A stretch of DNA of 64,000 nucleotides from positions 54,145 through 118,144 of the forward strand of contig JBAXPR010000001.1 of NCBI GenBank assembly GCA_037132135.1, in the 5' to 3' direction. Position 1 is the stretch's first letter, and every line of letters starts with the position of its first letter. The notes beneath the pieces are model-generated. The model saw only the letters and a program-made list of their open reading frames with translations. It searched no databases and was not told where the DNA came from. Both the position numbers and the translations under genes were made by a program. Shown here piece by piece: positions 8,901-16,569 of this stretch. Source of the stretch: BOG-933 sp037132135. GTDB lineage: Bacteria; Pseudomonadota; Alphaproteobacteria; Azospirillales; Azospirillaceae.

Positions 8901-11900
8901 CGCGAGCTGGGCCAGGGTCAGGCCGCCGATCTGAACCGTGGTCAGTTCGCCGAGCGCGGTCGAACTCAGCCCCGTCAGCTGATTGACCGTCAGCACCGCG
9001 AGCTGGGCCGGGGTCAGCGCGCGCAGCTGGGTCGAGCTGAGGCCGCCGATGTCCTCGCTGCTCAGGCCCCTGAGCTGGGCCGCCGTCAGCACGCCGAGCT
9101 GTGCCACCGTCAGGCCGGCCAGCTGATCGGCGGTCAGCGCCCCGATCTGGACCGAGGTCAGCCCCCTGGTCTGAGTGGTGGCCAGCGCCGTCACGGCGGT
9201 CGAGGTCAGGCCGCCAACCTGATCGGTGCTCAGCAGCCCGAGCTGGGTCGAACTCAGCGCCCGGAGCTGGGTCGTCGACAGGGCGGCCAGCTTGTCGGCG
9301 CTGAGGCCCCGGATCTGCACCGCGGTCAGAGCGGCGATCCGGGTCTGGCTCAGCCCGCCCAACTGGTCGGAAGTCAGCGCCCCGAGCTGGGCCGAGGTCA
9401 GGCCCCGCACCTGGGTGAGGCTCAACGCCCTGACAGTGGTCGAGGTCAGGCCGCCGATCTGACCGGTCGAGAGCCCCCCGAGCTGAGCCGAGGTCAAACC
9501 GGCCGCCTGGGTGGTGGTCAGGGCCGCCAGCTCGTCGGTGCTCAGGCCGGCGAGATGCAGGCTGGTCAGGGCCGCGAGCTGGCCCGAACTCAGACCGCCA
9601 AACTGGGTCGTGGTCAGGGCCGCGAGCCCGGCCGCGGACAGGCCGAGAACCTGCACCAGGTTCAGCACCCCGAGCTGGGTCGAACTCAGGCCGCCGAGCT
9701 GATCGGTGCCGAGCGCTCCGAGCTGGGCCGAGGTCAGGCCGCCGAGCTGGGTCGTGCTCAGCGCCGCAACCGCGACCGTGGTCAGGCCGCCGACCTGAAC
9801 CGTGCTCAGCGCCCCGAGCTGGGTCGTGCTCAGCGCCCGCAGCTGGGTCGTGCTGAGGGCGCCGATGTCGTCGCTGGTGAGTCCCCGGAGCTGGGCCACC
9901 GTCAGCACGCCGAGCTGGGTCGAACTCAGGCCGCTGAACTGGTCGGTGCTCAGCGCCCCGAGCTGGGTCGCACTCAGGCCGCGCACCTGGGTCACGGTCA
10001 GCGCCGCCACCGCCGTCGAACTGAGACCGCCGGCCTGATCGGTGGTCAGGACCGAGAGCTGAGCCGAGCTAAGCGCCCGCAGCTGGGTGGTGGTCAGGCC
10101 GCCGATCCGGTCGGCGCTGAGGCCGGTCATCTGCGCCGCCGTCAGCCCACCCAGCCGGGTCGAGGTCAGACCGGCCAGCTGTTCGGCGGTCAGCGCGCCG
10201 AACTGGGTTGAACTCAGACCCCGGACCTGGGTCGCGCTCAGCACCGTCATGGTGGTCGAGGTCAGCCCGCCGGCCTGATCGGTGGTCAGCCCCCCAAGCT
10301 GGGCCGCGGTCAGACCGCCGGCCTGGGTCAGGGTCAGCACGCCGATCGCCTCGACGGTCAGGCCGGTGATCTGCTGGGTGGTCAGTCCGCCAAGCTGGGT
10401 CGCGGTCAGACCGCCGAACTGAGTCGTGGTCAGGCCCGCGATGCCGGCCGAAGGCAGGCCCAGGATTTGGACGACGGTCAGCACCCCGACCTGGGTCGAG
10501 GTCAGGGCGCCAAGCTGATCGGCGCTGAGGGTGCCGAGCTGGCCCGAAGTCAGACCGGTGACCTGGGTGGTGGTCAGGGCCGCGATCGCGGCGACGGTCA
10601 GGCTGCCGACCTGGGTCGTCGTCACCGCCCCGAGCTGGGTCGTGCTCAGCGCCCGGAGCTGGGTCGAGGAGAGGACCGCGATGTCGTCGCTGGTGAGCCC
10701 CTTGATCTGCACCGCCGACAGCCCGCCGAGCTGAGTCGCGGTCAGGGCGCCGAACTGATCGGTGCTCAGCACCCAGAACTGGGTCGAGGTCAGGCCCCGC
10801 ACCTGGGTCTGGGTCAGCGCCGTCACCGCCGTGACGCTGAGCCCACCGGCCTGATCGGTGGCCAGCGCCCCGAGCTGGACCGAACTCAGCGCCCGGACCT
10901 GGGTCGTGGTCAGGCTGCCGATGCCATCGCTGGACAGGCCCTTCACCTGGCTCGTCGTCAGGCCGCCGAGCTGGGTCGCGCCGAGGCCCTTGACCTGGGT
11001 GACGGTCAGCGCCCGGATCTGGGTCGCGCCGAGGCCGCGCAGCTGGGTGGCGGTCAGCGCCGCCACGCCGGTCGAGGTCAGACCGCCGGCCTGATTGGTC
11101 GTCAGCCCGCCAAGCTGACTCGAGGTCAGACCGCCAACCTGGGTCACCGAGAGCGCTTCGACCTCATCCGAGGTCAGGCCGGCGAGCTGGGCGGCGGTCA
11201 GCCCGGCGAGCTGGGCCGCGCCGAGGCCGCCGAGCTGCGCCGTCGTCAGCAGGCCGATCCCGGTCGCGGTCAGGCCCGGGATCTGGGCGGCGGTGAGCAC
11301 CCCGAGATGGGTCGAGGTCAGGGCGCCGATCTGATCGGCGGAGACGGTCCCGAGCTGGGCCGCGGTCAGCCCCCTGACCTGGGTGGCCGAGAAGAGGGTG
11401 ATCGCCGCCGCGCCGAGGCCGCGCAGCTGGGTCGCGCTCAGCACACCGATGGTCGCGGCGGTCAGGCCGGCAACCTGATCGGTGGTCAACGCCGCGAGGT
11501 CGGCCGAGGACAGGCCCTGAGCCTGGGTGGTGGTGAAGGCCTGAAGCTGGGTCTGGGTCAGGCCGGCGAACTGACTGGTGGTCAGCGCCCGGATCGCGCT
11601 CTGCGACAGGGCCTTGACCTGGGTCGCGCTGAGCGCCCGGAGCTGGTCGGTGGCCAGGGACGCGATCTGGCTTACGGTCAGCGCCCCGAGCTGAGACGGG
11701 CTCAGGCCGCGCATCAGGGTCGTGCTCAGCGCGGCAAGCTGGCCGGTCGAGGCCGCGCTGATCAGGGCCGTGGTCAGCCCGCCGAGCTGGGTGACGCTGA
11801 GCACACCGATCTCGTCGGTGTTGAAGCCTCTGAACTGACTGGTGGTCAGGGCGCCGAACTGCGCCGCGGTCAGCCCCTGGACCAGGGCGGTGGTCAGGGC

Positions 11901-13217
11901 GTCAAGCTGGGTCGAGGTCAGACCGGTGATCAGGGTCGTACTGAGACTCTTGATCGCGGTCGGGGTCATGGCATCCAGCTGATCGGTGCCGAGGGCGCCG
12001 ATCTGGCTGACGCTGAGCCCGCGCAGCTGAGCCGTGGTCAGCGCGGCGATGACCTCGGTCGAAAGCGCGGCGATCTGGGCGACCGAGAAGGCGCCGAGCC
12101 CGGTCGAGGCCAGCCCCCTGGTTTGGGTCGAGGTCAGCACGGCAAGCGCGGTCGAGCTGAGGGCCGCGGCCTGGCCGGTGGTCAGGGCGCCAATCAGAGT
12201 CGAGGCAAAGCCGCCGATCTGATCGCCGCCGAGCGCCGCGACCGCGCCCGTGGTCAGGCCCCGGATCTGCCCGGTGCCGATCCTGACGATCTGATCGAGG
12301 CTCAGCCCCGCGACCTGGGTCCGGTTCAGCCGCCCGAAATCGTCGGCGGTCAGCGCCCTCAGCTGGGTGGTGGTGATCGCCGAAATCTGGCTCGACCCCC
12401 ACTGGCCGAAATCGATCAGGTGGACGTCTCCGGCGGTCAGCGCCGGAATCTGGTCGGTCCCGAGCGCCGCAGCCTGGGTCGCGGTCAGGGCATCGACCTG
12501 ACCGGTGCCGAGCCTGAAAACCTGGGTCGTCGTCAGCGCCACCATCTGCCGGGTGGTCAGGGCGGGAATCTGGCTCGTGGTGATCGCGGCCAGCTGGCGC
12601 ACCGACAGGGCCTGTATCTGATCGGTCAGCAGGGCCTTGAGCTGCGCCGCGCCGAGGGCGCCGATCTGGTCGGCGTTGAGGCCGGGCACCTGATCGACGG
12701 TCAGCGCCGCAAGCTGGGTCGTGGACAACGCCGCGATCTCGCTCACGGTCAGCACCGAGAGCTGGCGGGCGCTGAGGCTGCCGATCTGAGTCGCCGTCAG
12801 CGCCCCGATCTGGCCCGATCCGAGACCGACCAGCTGATCGTTCCGCAGCACCGGAATCTGGTCGGTGCTGAAGGCGCCGAGTTGCAGGCTGGTCAGGGCC
12901 GCGATCTGATCGGTGGTCAGCGCCCGGACCTGGGTGCTGGCCAGCGCGGTCAGGCCGGTGGTGCTGAGGCGCCGCAGCTGCGCGCCCGAGAAGGCGGCGA
13001 TCTGGCCGGCGGTCAGGCCCAGGACCTGATCGGTGGTCAGACCGGCGAGCGGCAGTCCCGCGATCTGATCGACCGCCAGCCCCAAAATGGCCTCGGGCGC
13101 GATCGCCGCCACCTGAGTCGAGGTCAGCACGCTCAGCTCTGCCGAGGACAGGGCATGAAGCTGGGTCGCGGTCAGCGCCGCGATCACCTCTGTCGCCGTC
13201 GTGCCGTCAATGGCCAT
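5943..13217 (-). CDS. Giant octapeptide-repeat protein, 2424 aa
   Basis: One uninterrupted frame of 2424 codons starts at ATG 13217 with an AGAGG site eight bases upstream and a good promoter. Nearly the whole protein is a tandem repeat of eight residues with consensus [T/S]-x-[T/D/A]-Q-[L/V/I]-x-[G/A]-L, for example TSTQLGAL, TTDQVAGL and TTTQVRAL; I estimate close to 300 copies. Only Leu8 and the aliphatic residue 5 are hydrophobic, and Gln4 is almost invariant or replaced by Asp/Glu. There is no signal peptide and no transmembrane segment. Near the C-terminus the register is broken by aromatic-rich inserts (WW, YLNW, FGNH) and it ends in a non-repeated tail (about the last 35 residues). 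Composition is almost free of Lys and Cys. Possible folds are a beta-solenoid or a stack of short helices using T-x-x-Q caps. The function is unknown; surface or filament scaffold roles are guesses. Confidence 0.85.
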   Translation of the reverse strand: MAIDGTTATEVIAALTATQLHALSSAELSVLTSTQVAAIAPEAILGLAVDQIAGLPLAGLTTDQVLGLTAGQIAAFSGAQLRRLSTTGLTALASTQVRALTTDQIAALTSLQLGAFSTDQIPVLRNDQLVGLGSGQIGALTATQIGSLSARQLSVLTVSEIAALSTTQLAALTVDQVPGLNADQIGALGAAQLKALLTDQIQALSVRQLAAITTSQIPALTTRQMVALTTTQVFRLGTGQVDALTATQAAALGTDQIPALTAGDVHLIDFGQWGSSQISAITTTQLRALTADDFGRLNRTQVAGLSLDQIVRIGTGQIRGLTTGAVAALGGDQIGGFASTLIGALTTGQAAALSSTALAVLTSTQTRGLASTGLGAFSVAQIAALSTEVIAALTTAQLRGLSVSQIGALGTDQLDAMTPTAIKSLSTTLITGLTSTQLDALTTALVQGLTAAQFGALTTSQFRGFNTDEIGVLSVTQLGGLTTALISAASTGQLAALSTTLMRGLSPSQLGALTVSQIASLATDQLRALSATQVKALSQSAIRALTTSQFAGLTQTQLQAFTTTQAQGLSSADLAALTTDQVAGLTAATIGVLSATQLRGLGAAAITLFSATQVRGLTAAQLGTVSADQIGALTSTHLGVLTAAQIPGLTATGIGLLTTAQLGGLGAAQLAGLTAAQLAGLTSDEVEALSVTQVGGLTSSQLGGLTTNQAGGLTSTGVAALTATQLRGLGATQIRALTVTQVKGLGATQLGGLTTSQVKGLSSDGIGSLTTTQVRALSSVQLGALATDQAGGLSVTAVTALTQTQVRGLTSTQFWVLSTDQFGALTATQLGGLSAVQIKGLTSDDIAVLSSTQLRALSTTQLGAVTTTQVGSLTVAAIAALTTTQVTGLTSGQLGTLSADQLGALTSTQVGVLTVVQILGLPSAGIAGLTTTQFGGLTATQLGGLTTQQITGLTVEAIGVLTLTQAGGLTAAQLGGLTTDQAGGLTSTTMTVLSATQVRGLSSTQFGALTAEQLAGLTSTRLGGLTAAQMTGLSADRIGGLTTTQLRALSSAQLSVLTTDQAGGLSSTAVAALTVTQVRGLSATQLGALSTDQFSGLSSTQLGVLTVAQLRGLTSDDIGALSTTQLRALSTTQLGALSTVQVGGLTTVAVAALSTTQLGGLTSAQLGALGTDQLGGLSSTQLGVLNLVQVLGLSAAGLAALTTTQFGGLSSGQLAALTSLHLAGLSTDELAALTTTQAAGLTSAQLGGLSTGQIGGLTSTTVRALSLTQVRGLTSAQLGALTSDQLGGLSQTRIAALTAVQIRGLSADKLAALSTTQLRALSSTQLGLLSTDQVGGLTSTAVTALATTQTRGLTSVQIGALTADQLAGLTVAQLGVLTAAQLRGLSSEDIGGLSSTQLRALTPAQLAVLTVNQLTGLSSTALGELTTVQIGGLTLAQLAALTAEQSAGLTSTQLGALAVSQLVGLAAAGIAALTITQFGGLTSAQLGGLGAGQLSGLTTEELASLTVAQAGGLTPAQLGALTTDQTGGLTSTAIAALTTTQLGGFTAAQLGSLTTDQGSGLSSSQLGALSVVQVLGLTPAGIAALTTTQFAGLTPGQLLRLTAQQLAGLTTDEVAALTTDQIGGLTAAQLGVLTTDQGQGLTSSMVIALTTSQIRGLSSTQLGALTSDQLGGLSATQLGALSASQAAGLTSDEIAGLTTTQIRALSSVQLGLLTTDQTGGLTATAVVALTVSQVRGLTSAQVGALNSDQLGGLSATQLAVLTSAQVKGLSGDRIGGLTTTQVRALSSSLLAGLTTTQLGSLSATRLAVLTTTQVTGLTPTQLGALTTDQVTGLTPVQIGALTVAQLLGIPPTAIATLSSTQFGGLTSTQVAGLTTQQILGLTTDEVGVLTTDQAGGLTAVQLGVLTTDQAAMLSSTAMMVLTTSQSRGLTSTQLAVFGTDQIGGLTSTVLGGLTASQINGLNSDDLGNLSSTQVRALTPAQLGGLSLDQAAGLTSTAIGVLTTAQSLGLTPTQLGALTTDQLAGLTAAQLGALVPSQQLGLTSAGIAALTTTQVGGLTSAELELLTTDQVAGLTSTTVTALTTSQVRGLGSAQLGVLTSDQIGALSSTQLAVLTTLTLQGLTALQLGGPWWTGGSGLSTTTLQGLTSAQLRSLTTTQLDGLFITAVPGLTTTALQGLTSVQVASFGAGRYLNWNALAGLSSTQLRSLTTGALLGLTSTQIGQPAFGNHDALTTTTLQGLTAAQLTVLTTTQMQGFIVTQLASLTTTALQGLTAADLGSLTANQIQGLSATQIRSLTTVQIGGLTSTEIAALTTTQAGGLASTQLAVLTVAVQLPGLTTSEIRALTATQCHGLTLAELGGMTVTQINALTITGIDALGVGGGGLLTTAQIGGLSSAAWFPAANNSDLYLTLTQATHWTGIGLTIS
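7867..10674. repeat. 24-bp tandem repeat with 816-bp higher-order period
   Basis: Inside the giant gene the 24-bp (eight-codon) unit is arranged in longer modules. Anchor sequences coding for the octad ending LRAL or VRAL start at 10651, 10075, 9835, 9259, 9019, 8107 and 7867. The spacings are 576, 240, 576, 240, 912 and 240 bp, all multiples of 24. The basic module is therefore 576 + 240 = 816 bp (34 octads), and one copy carries an additional 336 bp (14 octads). This points to duplication of long blocks by recombination after the octad array already existed. The 24-bp repeat itself extends well beyond this interval, over most of 6.1-13.2 kb. Confidence 0.85.
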
Positions 13218-13251
13218 CGCCGAAACCTCTGACCCAATCCGTCAAAGCGGA

Positions 13252-13280
13252 AGGGTATGACGGCCGCGGCGGCGGGTCAA
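13252..13280 (-). promoter_or_regulatory. Sigma-70-like promoter of repeat gene
   Basis: On the minus strand TTGACC (13280-13275) and TACCCT (13257-13252) are separated by exactly 17 bases. The expected transcription start is about 28 bases before the ATG at 13217. The -35 box matches consensus in five of six positions and the -10 keeps the key T, A and final T. Confidence 0.5.
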
Positions 13281-13369
13281 TGTTCTAGCAAATTCAATTG
13301 TCTCGCCGCGAACGATTTCATGGTGGTGCAACCCGCCGGCCACAACCCCGACGCCCGGCCGATCGCGGG

Positions 13370-14041
13370 TCAGCTCCGGGCGCCGGCCACCGCGAGCAGG
13401 ATCGCAACATAGTGGCAGCCGGCGGCGCTCAGCACGCAGCCATGCCAGAGCACATTGTGGAATTTCAGGCCAACCGAGGCATGAAGGCCAACCCCGGCGG
13501 TGTAGATCAGGCCGCCGGCCAGGAACAGGCCAACCACAGTGGCGCCGACCGCCGCCAGCAGCGACGGCAGCACCGCCAGAATCGCCCATCCCATCACCAG
13601 ATAGAACAGCATCAGCAACCGCTCGGCCCGCCGGGGAAAGCCGATCGCCAGGGCGGCGCCGATCCCGGCCAGCCCCCATTCGAAGGCCATCAGCCCGGCG
13701 CCCGTGGGCCGGTCGAGCCCGGCCAGAGCCAGCGGACTGTAGGTCCCGGCGATCATGATGAAGATGGCGGCGCGGTCGAAGCGGCGGAACAGCGCCTTGC
13801 GGCGCGGCTCCTTCAGCCGGTTGTAGATCGCCGAACAGCCCAGCATCAACGCCGCGCCAAGGGCATAGAGCACCAGCGACAACCGGACCGCGCCGCCGGA
13901 ATGACCCAAACCGGTCCACAGCAGCCAAGGCAAAGCCGCGGCCGCCAGCAGCAGTCCGAGGCCGTGGACGAGGCCATCCGCGACGCGCTCGCTCCGGGTG
14001 TAGCGGGGAAAGGCCGGCGGTGGACGCGGCGTCTCGCTCAT
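13370..14041 (-). CDS. PAQR / hemolysin III family membrane protein
   Basis: A 223-residue protein with seven hydrophobic segments, the usual size and topology of the bacterial hemolysin III (YqfA/PAQR) family, which are integral membrane proteins related to adiponectin receptors and thought to be metal-dependent hydrolases. Family landmarks are visible: SAIYN at 70-74, FDRAAIFIMIAGTYSP at 88-103, and two C-terminal His residues in HNVLWHGCVLSAAGCHY. The first metal-ligand motif, normally S-x-x-Y-H, has Asn74 in place of His, and the usual D-H pair is Asp89-Arg90. Either the metal site is changed or the protein does not work as a hydrolase. It stands alone, between the giant repeat gene and a transglutaminase-like gene on the same strand. 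Confidence 0.85.
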   Translation of the reverse strand: MSETPRPPPAFPRYTRSERVADGLVHGLGLLLAAAALPWLLWTGLGHSGGAVRLSLVLYALGAALMLGCSAIYNRLKEPRRKALFRRFDRAAIFIMIAGTYSPLALAGLDRPTGAGLMAFEWGLAGIGAALAIGFPRRAERLLMLFYLVMGWAILAVLPSLLAAVGATVVGLFLAGGLIYTAGVGLHASVGLKFHNVLWHGCVLSAAGCHYVAILLAVAGARS

Positions 14042-14179
14042 TGTCCTCAGGGTCCCAGGCCCTGACGCCGCCCCCGGGCGGCACCGAGGTTCGGGCCGGA
14101 AGCAATTATAGGATGCCGCCCCGCGATCGCCAGCGGTGGTTTCTCGTCACTGGCCCGGTAAAATCGCCGGTGTCTGCCC

Positions 14180-14983
14180 TCACAGCTCGTCGGTCCAGAC
14201 CCGGAAGCCGGCCAGCAGGTTCGGCCCGAAGGTATGGGTCAGCGGCACGTCGGCGGCGTCGCGGCCCTGGGCGATCAGGATGCGGCCGATCCGGGGCGCG
14301 TTGTTGCGGGGATCGAAGACGTACCAGCGGCCGCCGAGATAAACCTCCATCCAGGCGGCAAAATCATTGGGGCCATAGGGCGGCGGCAGACCGACATCGC
14401 TGAGATATCCCGTGCAGTAGCGGGCCGGAATGTTCATGCAGCGGCAGAAGGTGATCGCCAGATGGGCGTAATCGCGGCACACCCCCCGCCCCTCGGCATA
14501 GGCCTCGGCGGCGGTGCGGGTGGCCCGGGAATGCTCGTAGCCGAAAACGACGTGGCGATGCACGAAATCGCAGATCGCCTGCACCCGCGGCCAGCCCGGC
14601 GCCGTGCCGCTAAAGAGCCGCCACGCCTCGTCGGACAGGCAGTCGGTCTCGCAGTAGCGGCTGCCGAGCAGAAACATCAGGGTTTCCGAGGGCAGGTCTT
14701 CCACCGGATGTTGCAGCGCATAGGGCGCGACCGGATCGGTCTGGCCGTCGTCCTGAATGATGCTGTTGGTGCCGAGGGTGAAGCGTCCGGCCGGGGCGAC
14801 CAGACGGCAGCACCAGTTGCCGAAGGCATCGCGATAGCTGGCGATCGGAACCGCCGGGCTGGTGATCAGGTGATCGGGGTATTCGAGGTTCGCCACCCGC
14901 GCGTAATGCACGTTCAACATGACGATCATCGGCGTTGGCTTGGGAAAATCATAGCTCAACTCGCAGCCCAGCCGCATACGCAT
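14180..14983 (-). CDS. Transglutaminase-like family protein, His replaced
   Basis: A 267-residue protein that starts at ATG 14983 with a strong GGAGAAG site. It matches the bacterial transglutaminase-like (COG1305) family: an N-terminal beta-rich part (about 1-100) and a catalytic-type domain with the Cys motif GRGVCRDYAH (Cys169) followed by the WMEVYLGGRW and VFDPRNN motifs (Asp224). In most members the second motif is H-A-W; here it reads Ala209-Ala210-Trp211, so the expected catalytic His is absent, as is the His often seen after the Asp. The Cys is kept. It may therefore be a binding protein or use another base. Homologues are often cytoplasmic, and no signal peptide is visible. Confidence 0.85.
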   Translation of the reverse strand: MRMRLGCELSYDFPKPTPMIVMLNVHYARVANLEYPDHLITSPAVPIASYRDAFGNWCCRLVAPAGRFTLGTNSIIQDDGQTDPVAPYALQHPVEDLPSETLMFLLGSRYCETDCLSDEAWRLFSGTAPGWPRVQAICDFVHRHVVFGYEHSRATRTAAEAYAEGRGVCRDYAHLAITFCRCMNIPARYCTGYLSDVGLPPPYGPNDFAAWMEVYLGGRWYVFDPRNNAPRIGRILIAQGRDAADVPLTHTFGPNLLAGFRVWTDEL

Positions 14984-15227
14984 GGCGTCTTCTCCAAAAA
15001 GATATCCGGTCGACAAGCCTGCGCAGCCGGTCCGCCGCGGCGCAAAAAAACAACAAAGCCAAGGCCACCGCCCGGAGTCCCGATCGCGACCCCCGGCCGG
15101 TACCAGCACCGCCCACGATGATGGCAGGGTCGGGCATGCCCGTTTCGACACCCGACCGGCATGATGGTACAGCGAACGGCCGGCGGTCGCCACCCCGGGT
15201 TTCGGAATCGGAAGACACGGCCCCGGT

Positions 15228-15803
15228 TCAGACTTCGATCACCAGCTTGGGCTTGTACTGACCATGGGTGATCATCAGCAGGGCATGCAGGTAGCTCGAG
15301 ACCTTGCGCGCGGTCTCGGTATGCTGGCAGAGGCAATAGCGCAGCTGCGTCGCGATGTGTCTGGCCTCGCGCACCTTGTCGTCGAACCGCAACTCCTCCT
15401 CCGCTTCCTCGGCGGCAAGGCGGATGCGGCGGTCGGTCACCTCCTCAGGCTCGAGCGGATGCTGGGCGTGGGGCTCAAGGCGGGGCTCCGGCGCAGGCGG
15501 GCCGGCAGCCGCGGGCCGGGCAGACTTGCGGAAGTTCGGGCGCGGCCGGGGCCGCTGCCGCGGCGTCTGCTGCTGCCCCTGTTTTTCGCCCTGTTTTTCG
15601 TCCGGTCTTTCGCCCGGCTGGTCCCGGGGCTCGTCAACCTCCTCGAAGAGCAGGTCGATCAGGGTGGTGTGGTGCGGCCGGGCGCTCTGACGGCGGCGGC
15701 GGTCCTGGCCGTCACGGTCGCGCTGATCGTAGAACGAGGCTTCCGCCACCCGGTCGGTGGGCGGTACGCCAAATCCAGAGCTGCCACGATCTAACCGGGC
15801 CAT
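15228..15803 (-). CDS. Hypothetical Gln/Arg/Pro-rich protein, 191 aa
   Basis: ATG 15803 is preceded by GTGGAG with five bases of spacing. The middle of the protein (about 60-115) is a low-complexity stretch rich in Gln, Arg, Pro, Glu and Lys with no expected structure. The C-terminal part (about 120-191) is helical, acidic first and then amphipathic (DDKVREARHIATQLRYC region), ending in the hydrophobic strand KLVIEV. No family is recognised. I prefer this strand to the long overlapping frame on the plus strand because of the ribosome site and the plausible helix-forming C-terminus. It is divergent from gtrA. Confidence 0.55.
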   Translation of the reverse strand: MARLDRGSSGFGVPPTDRVAEASFYDQRDRDGQDRRRRQSARPHHTTLIDLLFEEVDEPRDQPGERPDEKQGEKQGQQQTPRQRPRPRPNFRKSARPAAAGPPAPEPRLEPHAQHPLEPEEVTDRRIRLAAEEAEEELRFDDKVREARHIATQLRYCLCQHTETARKVSSYLHALLMITHGQYKPKLVIEV

Positions 15804-16076
15804 AAATGCTCCACAAACTCAACCGGAGAGCGAGCGGCACCTTGACCATCCCACCGGTTGCCGCACGCCGGCAGATGCAGAAAACCCACTGTTACACATT
15901 ACCACAGCCGCCCGATTTTTCAAGGCCCGGCCCGGGCGGAATTCCCCGGTTTCCCGCGGTGTTGCGCGCGCCGCACCGGCTGTGGTCCGGTCAGTGACGC
16001 CGGATTTCCTCCCCGTCGCACCGGTTCCGTCCTATACAGGTTGCCAGCCCCCGCCCGCGATCGAGGATCAGCCGCC

Positions 16077-16508
16077 GTGCCCGTTGCAACCGCAAGACGC
16101 CTCGCCGCAACCCGCGCCGGCCGGCTCTTGGTCCAGTTCGGCAAATTCGGTCTGGTCGGCATCGCCGGACTGGGCGTCGATGTCGCCGTGCTGGCCCTGA
16201 TGATGACCGGGGCCGGGTTCGGCCCCTACAGCGGGCGCGGGGTCTCGTTCCTGGTTTCGGCCACCGCGACCTGGGCGCTCAACCGCAGCTTCACCTTCCG
16301 CGGCAACCACGAGGGCGGCGTGCTCCGCCAATGGGCGAAATTCATCGCCGCCAATTCGCTGGGCGGTGCGATCAATTATCTGACCTATGCCGCGCTGATC
16401 GCCGGCACCGCCACCGTCGCCGCGCATCCCTTTCTCGGTGTGGCCGCAGGTTCGATCGCCGGCATGTTTTTTAACTTCGCCGCGTCAAAAAAGCTCGTCT
16501 TCCGCTGA
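16077..16508 (+). CDS. GtrA-like flippase family protein
   Basis: Starting at GTG 16077, with GAGGA ten bases upstream, this gives a 143-residue protein; longer versions of the frame lack a ribosome site and begin with Arg/Pro-rich sequence. Four transmembrane helices are clear (starting near FGLVGIAGLGVD, GVSFLVSATAT, ANSLGGAINYL and LGVAAGSIAGM), with the typical GtrA motif of Asn-Arg-x-[F/Y]-T-F after helix two (LNRSFTF) and the C-terminal ASKKLVFR. GtrA proteins are thought to move undecaprenyl-linked sugars across the inner membrane for glucosylation of surface polysaccharide. No glycosyltransferase lies beside it, so its substrate is unknown. The gene ends 15 bp before the promoter of the glycine cleavage operon. 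Confidence 0.85.
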   Translation: MPVATARRLAATRAGRLLVQFGKFGLVGIAGLGVDVAVLALMMTGAGFGPYSGRGVSFLVSATATWALNRSFTFRGNHEGGVLRQWAKFIAANSLGGAINYLTYAALIAGTATVAAHPFLGVAAGSIAGMFFNFAASKKLVFR

Positions 16509-16523
16509 CGCCGACTGCGGCGT

Positions 16524-16551
16524 TGACTTTCCCGGCCGAGCCGCTAGGCTC
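16524..16551 (+). promoter_or_regulatory. Promoter of glycine cleavage operon
   Basis: TTGACT (16524-16529) and TAGGCT (16546-16551) with a 16-base spacer. Transcription would start near 16558, a dozen bases before the riboswitch, which is the expected layout. It lies directly after the gtrA stop codon. Confidence 0.55.
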
Positions 16552-16569
16552 CGGACCGATATGCTGATG

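Noticed and set aside
5943..13217. CRISPR-like appearance of the regular 24-bp repeat.
   Set aside because: There are no constant repeats separated by unique spacers of fixed length; the whole array is one open frame and no cas genes are present.
10467..13232. A 921-codon open frame on the plus strand opposite the octad-repeat gene, and several shorter ones (5904-7043, 7131-7643, 9555-10211).
   Set aside because: A 24-bp repeat with high GC keeps its antisense frames open by periodicity. The products are endless Gly-Gln-Arg or Ser-Pro-Val strings, there is no ribosome site, and the minus strand has a promoter, a start and a regular hydrophobic pattern.
15264..15794. Plus-strand frame of 176 codons opposite the Gln/Arg/Pro-rich protein.
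   Set aside because: It has hydrophobic and Leu/Arg-rich sequence but no ribosome site. The minus strand has a good site and a plausible C-terminal helix. This choice is not certain.
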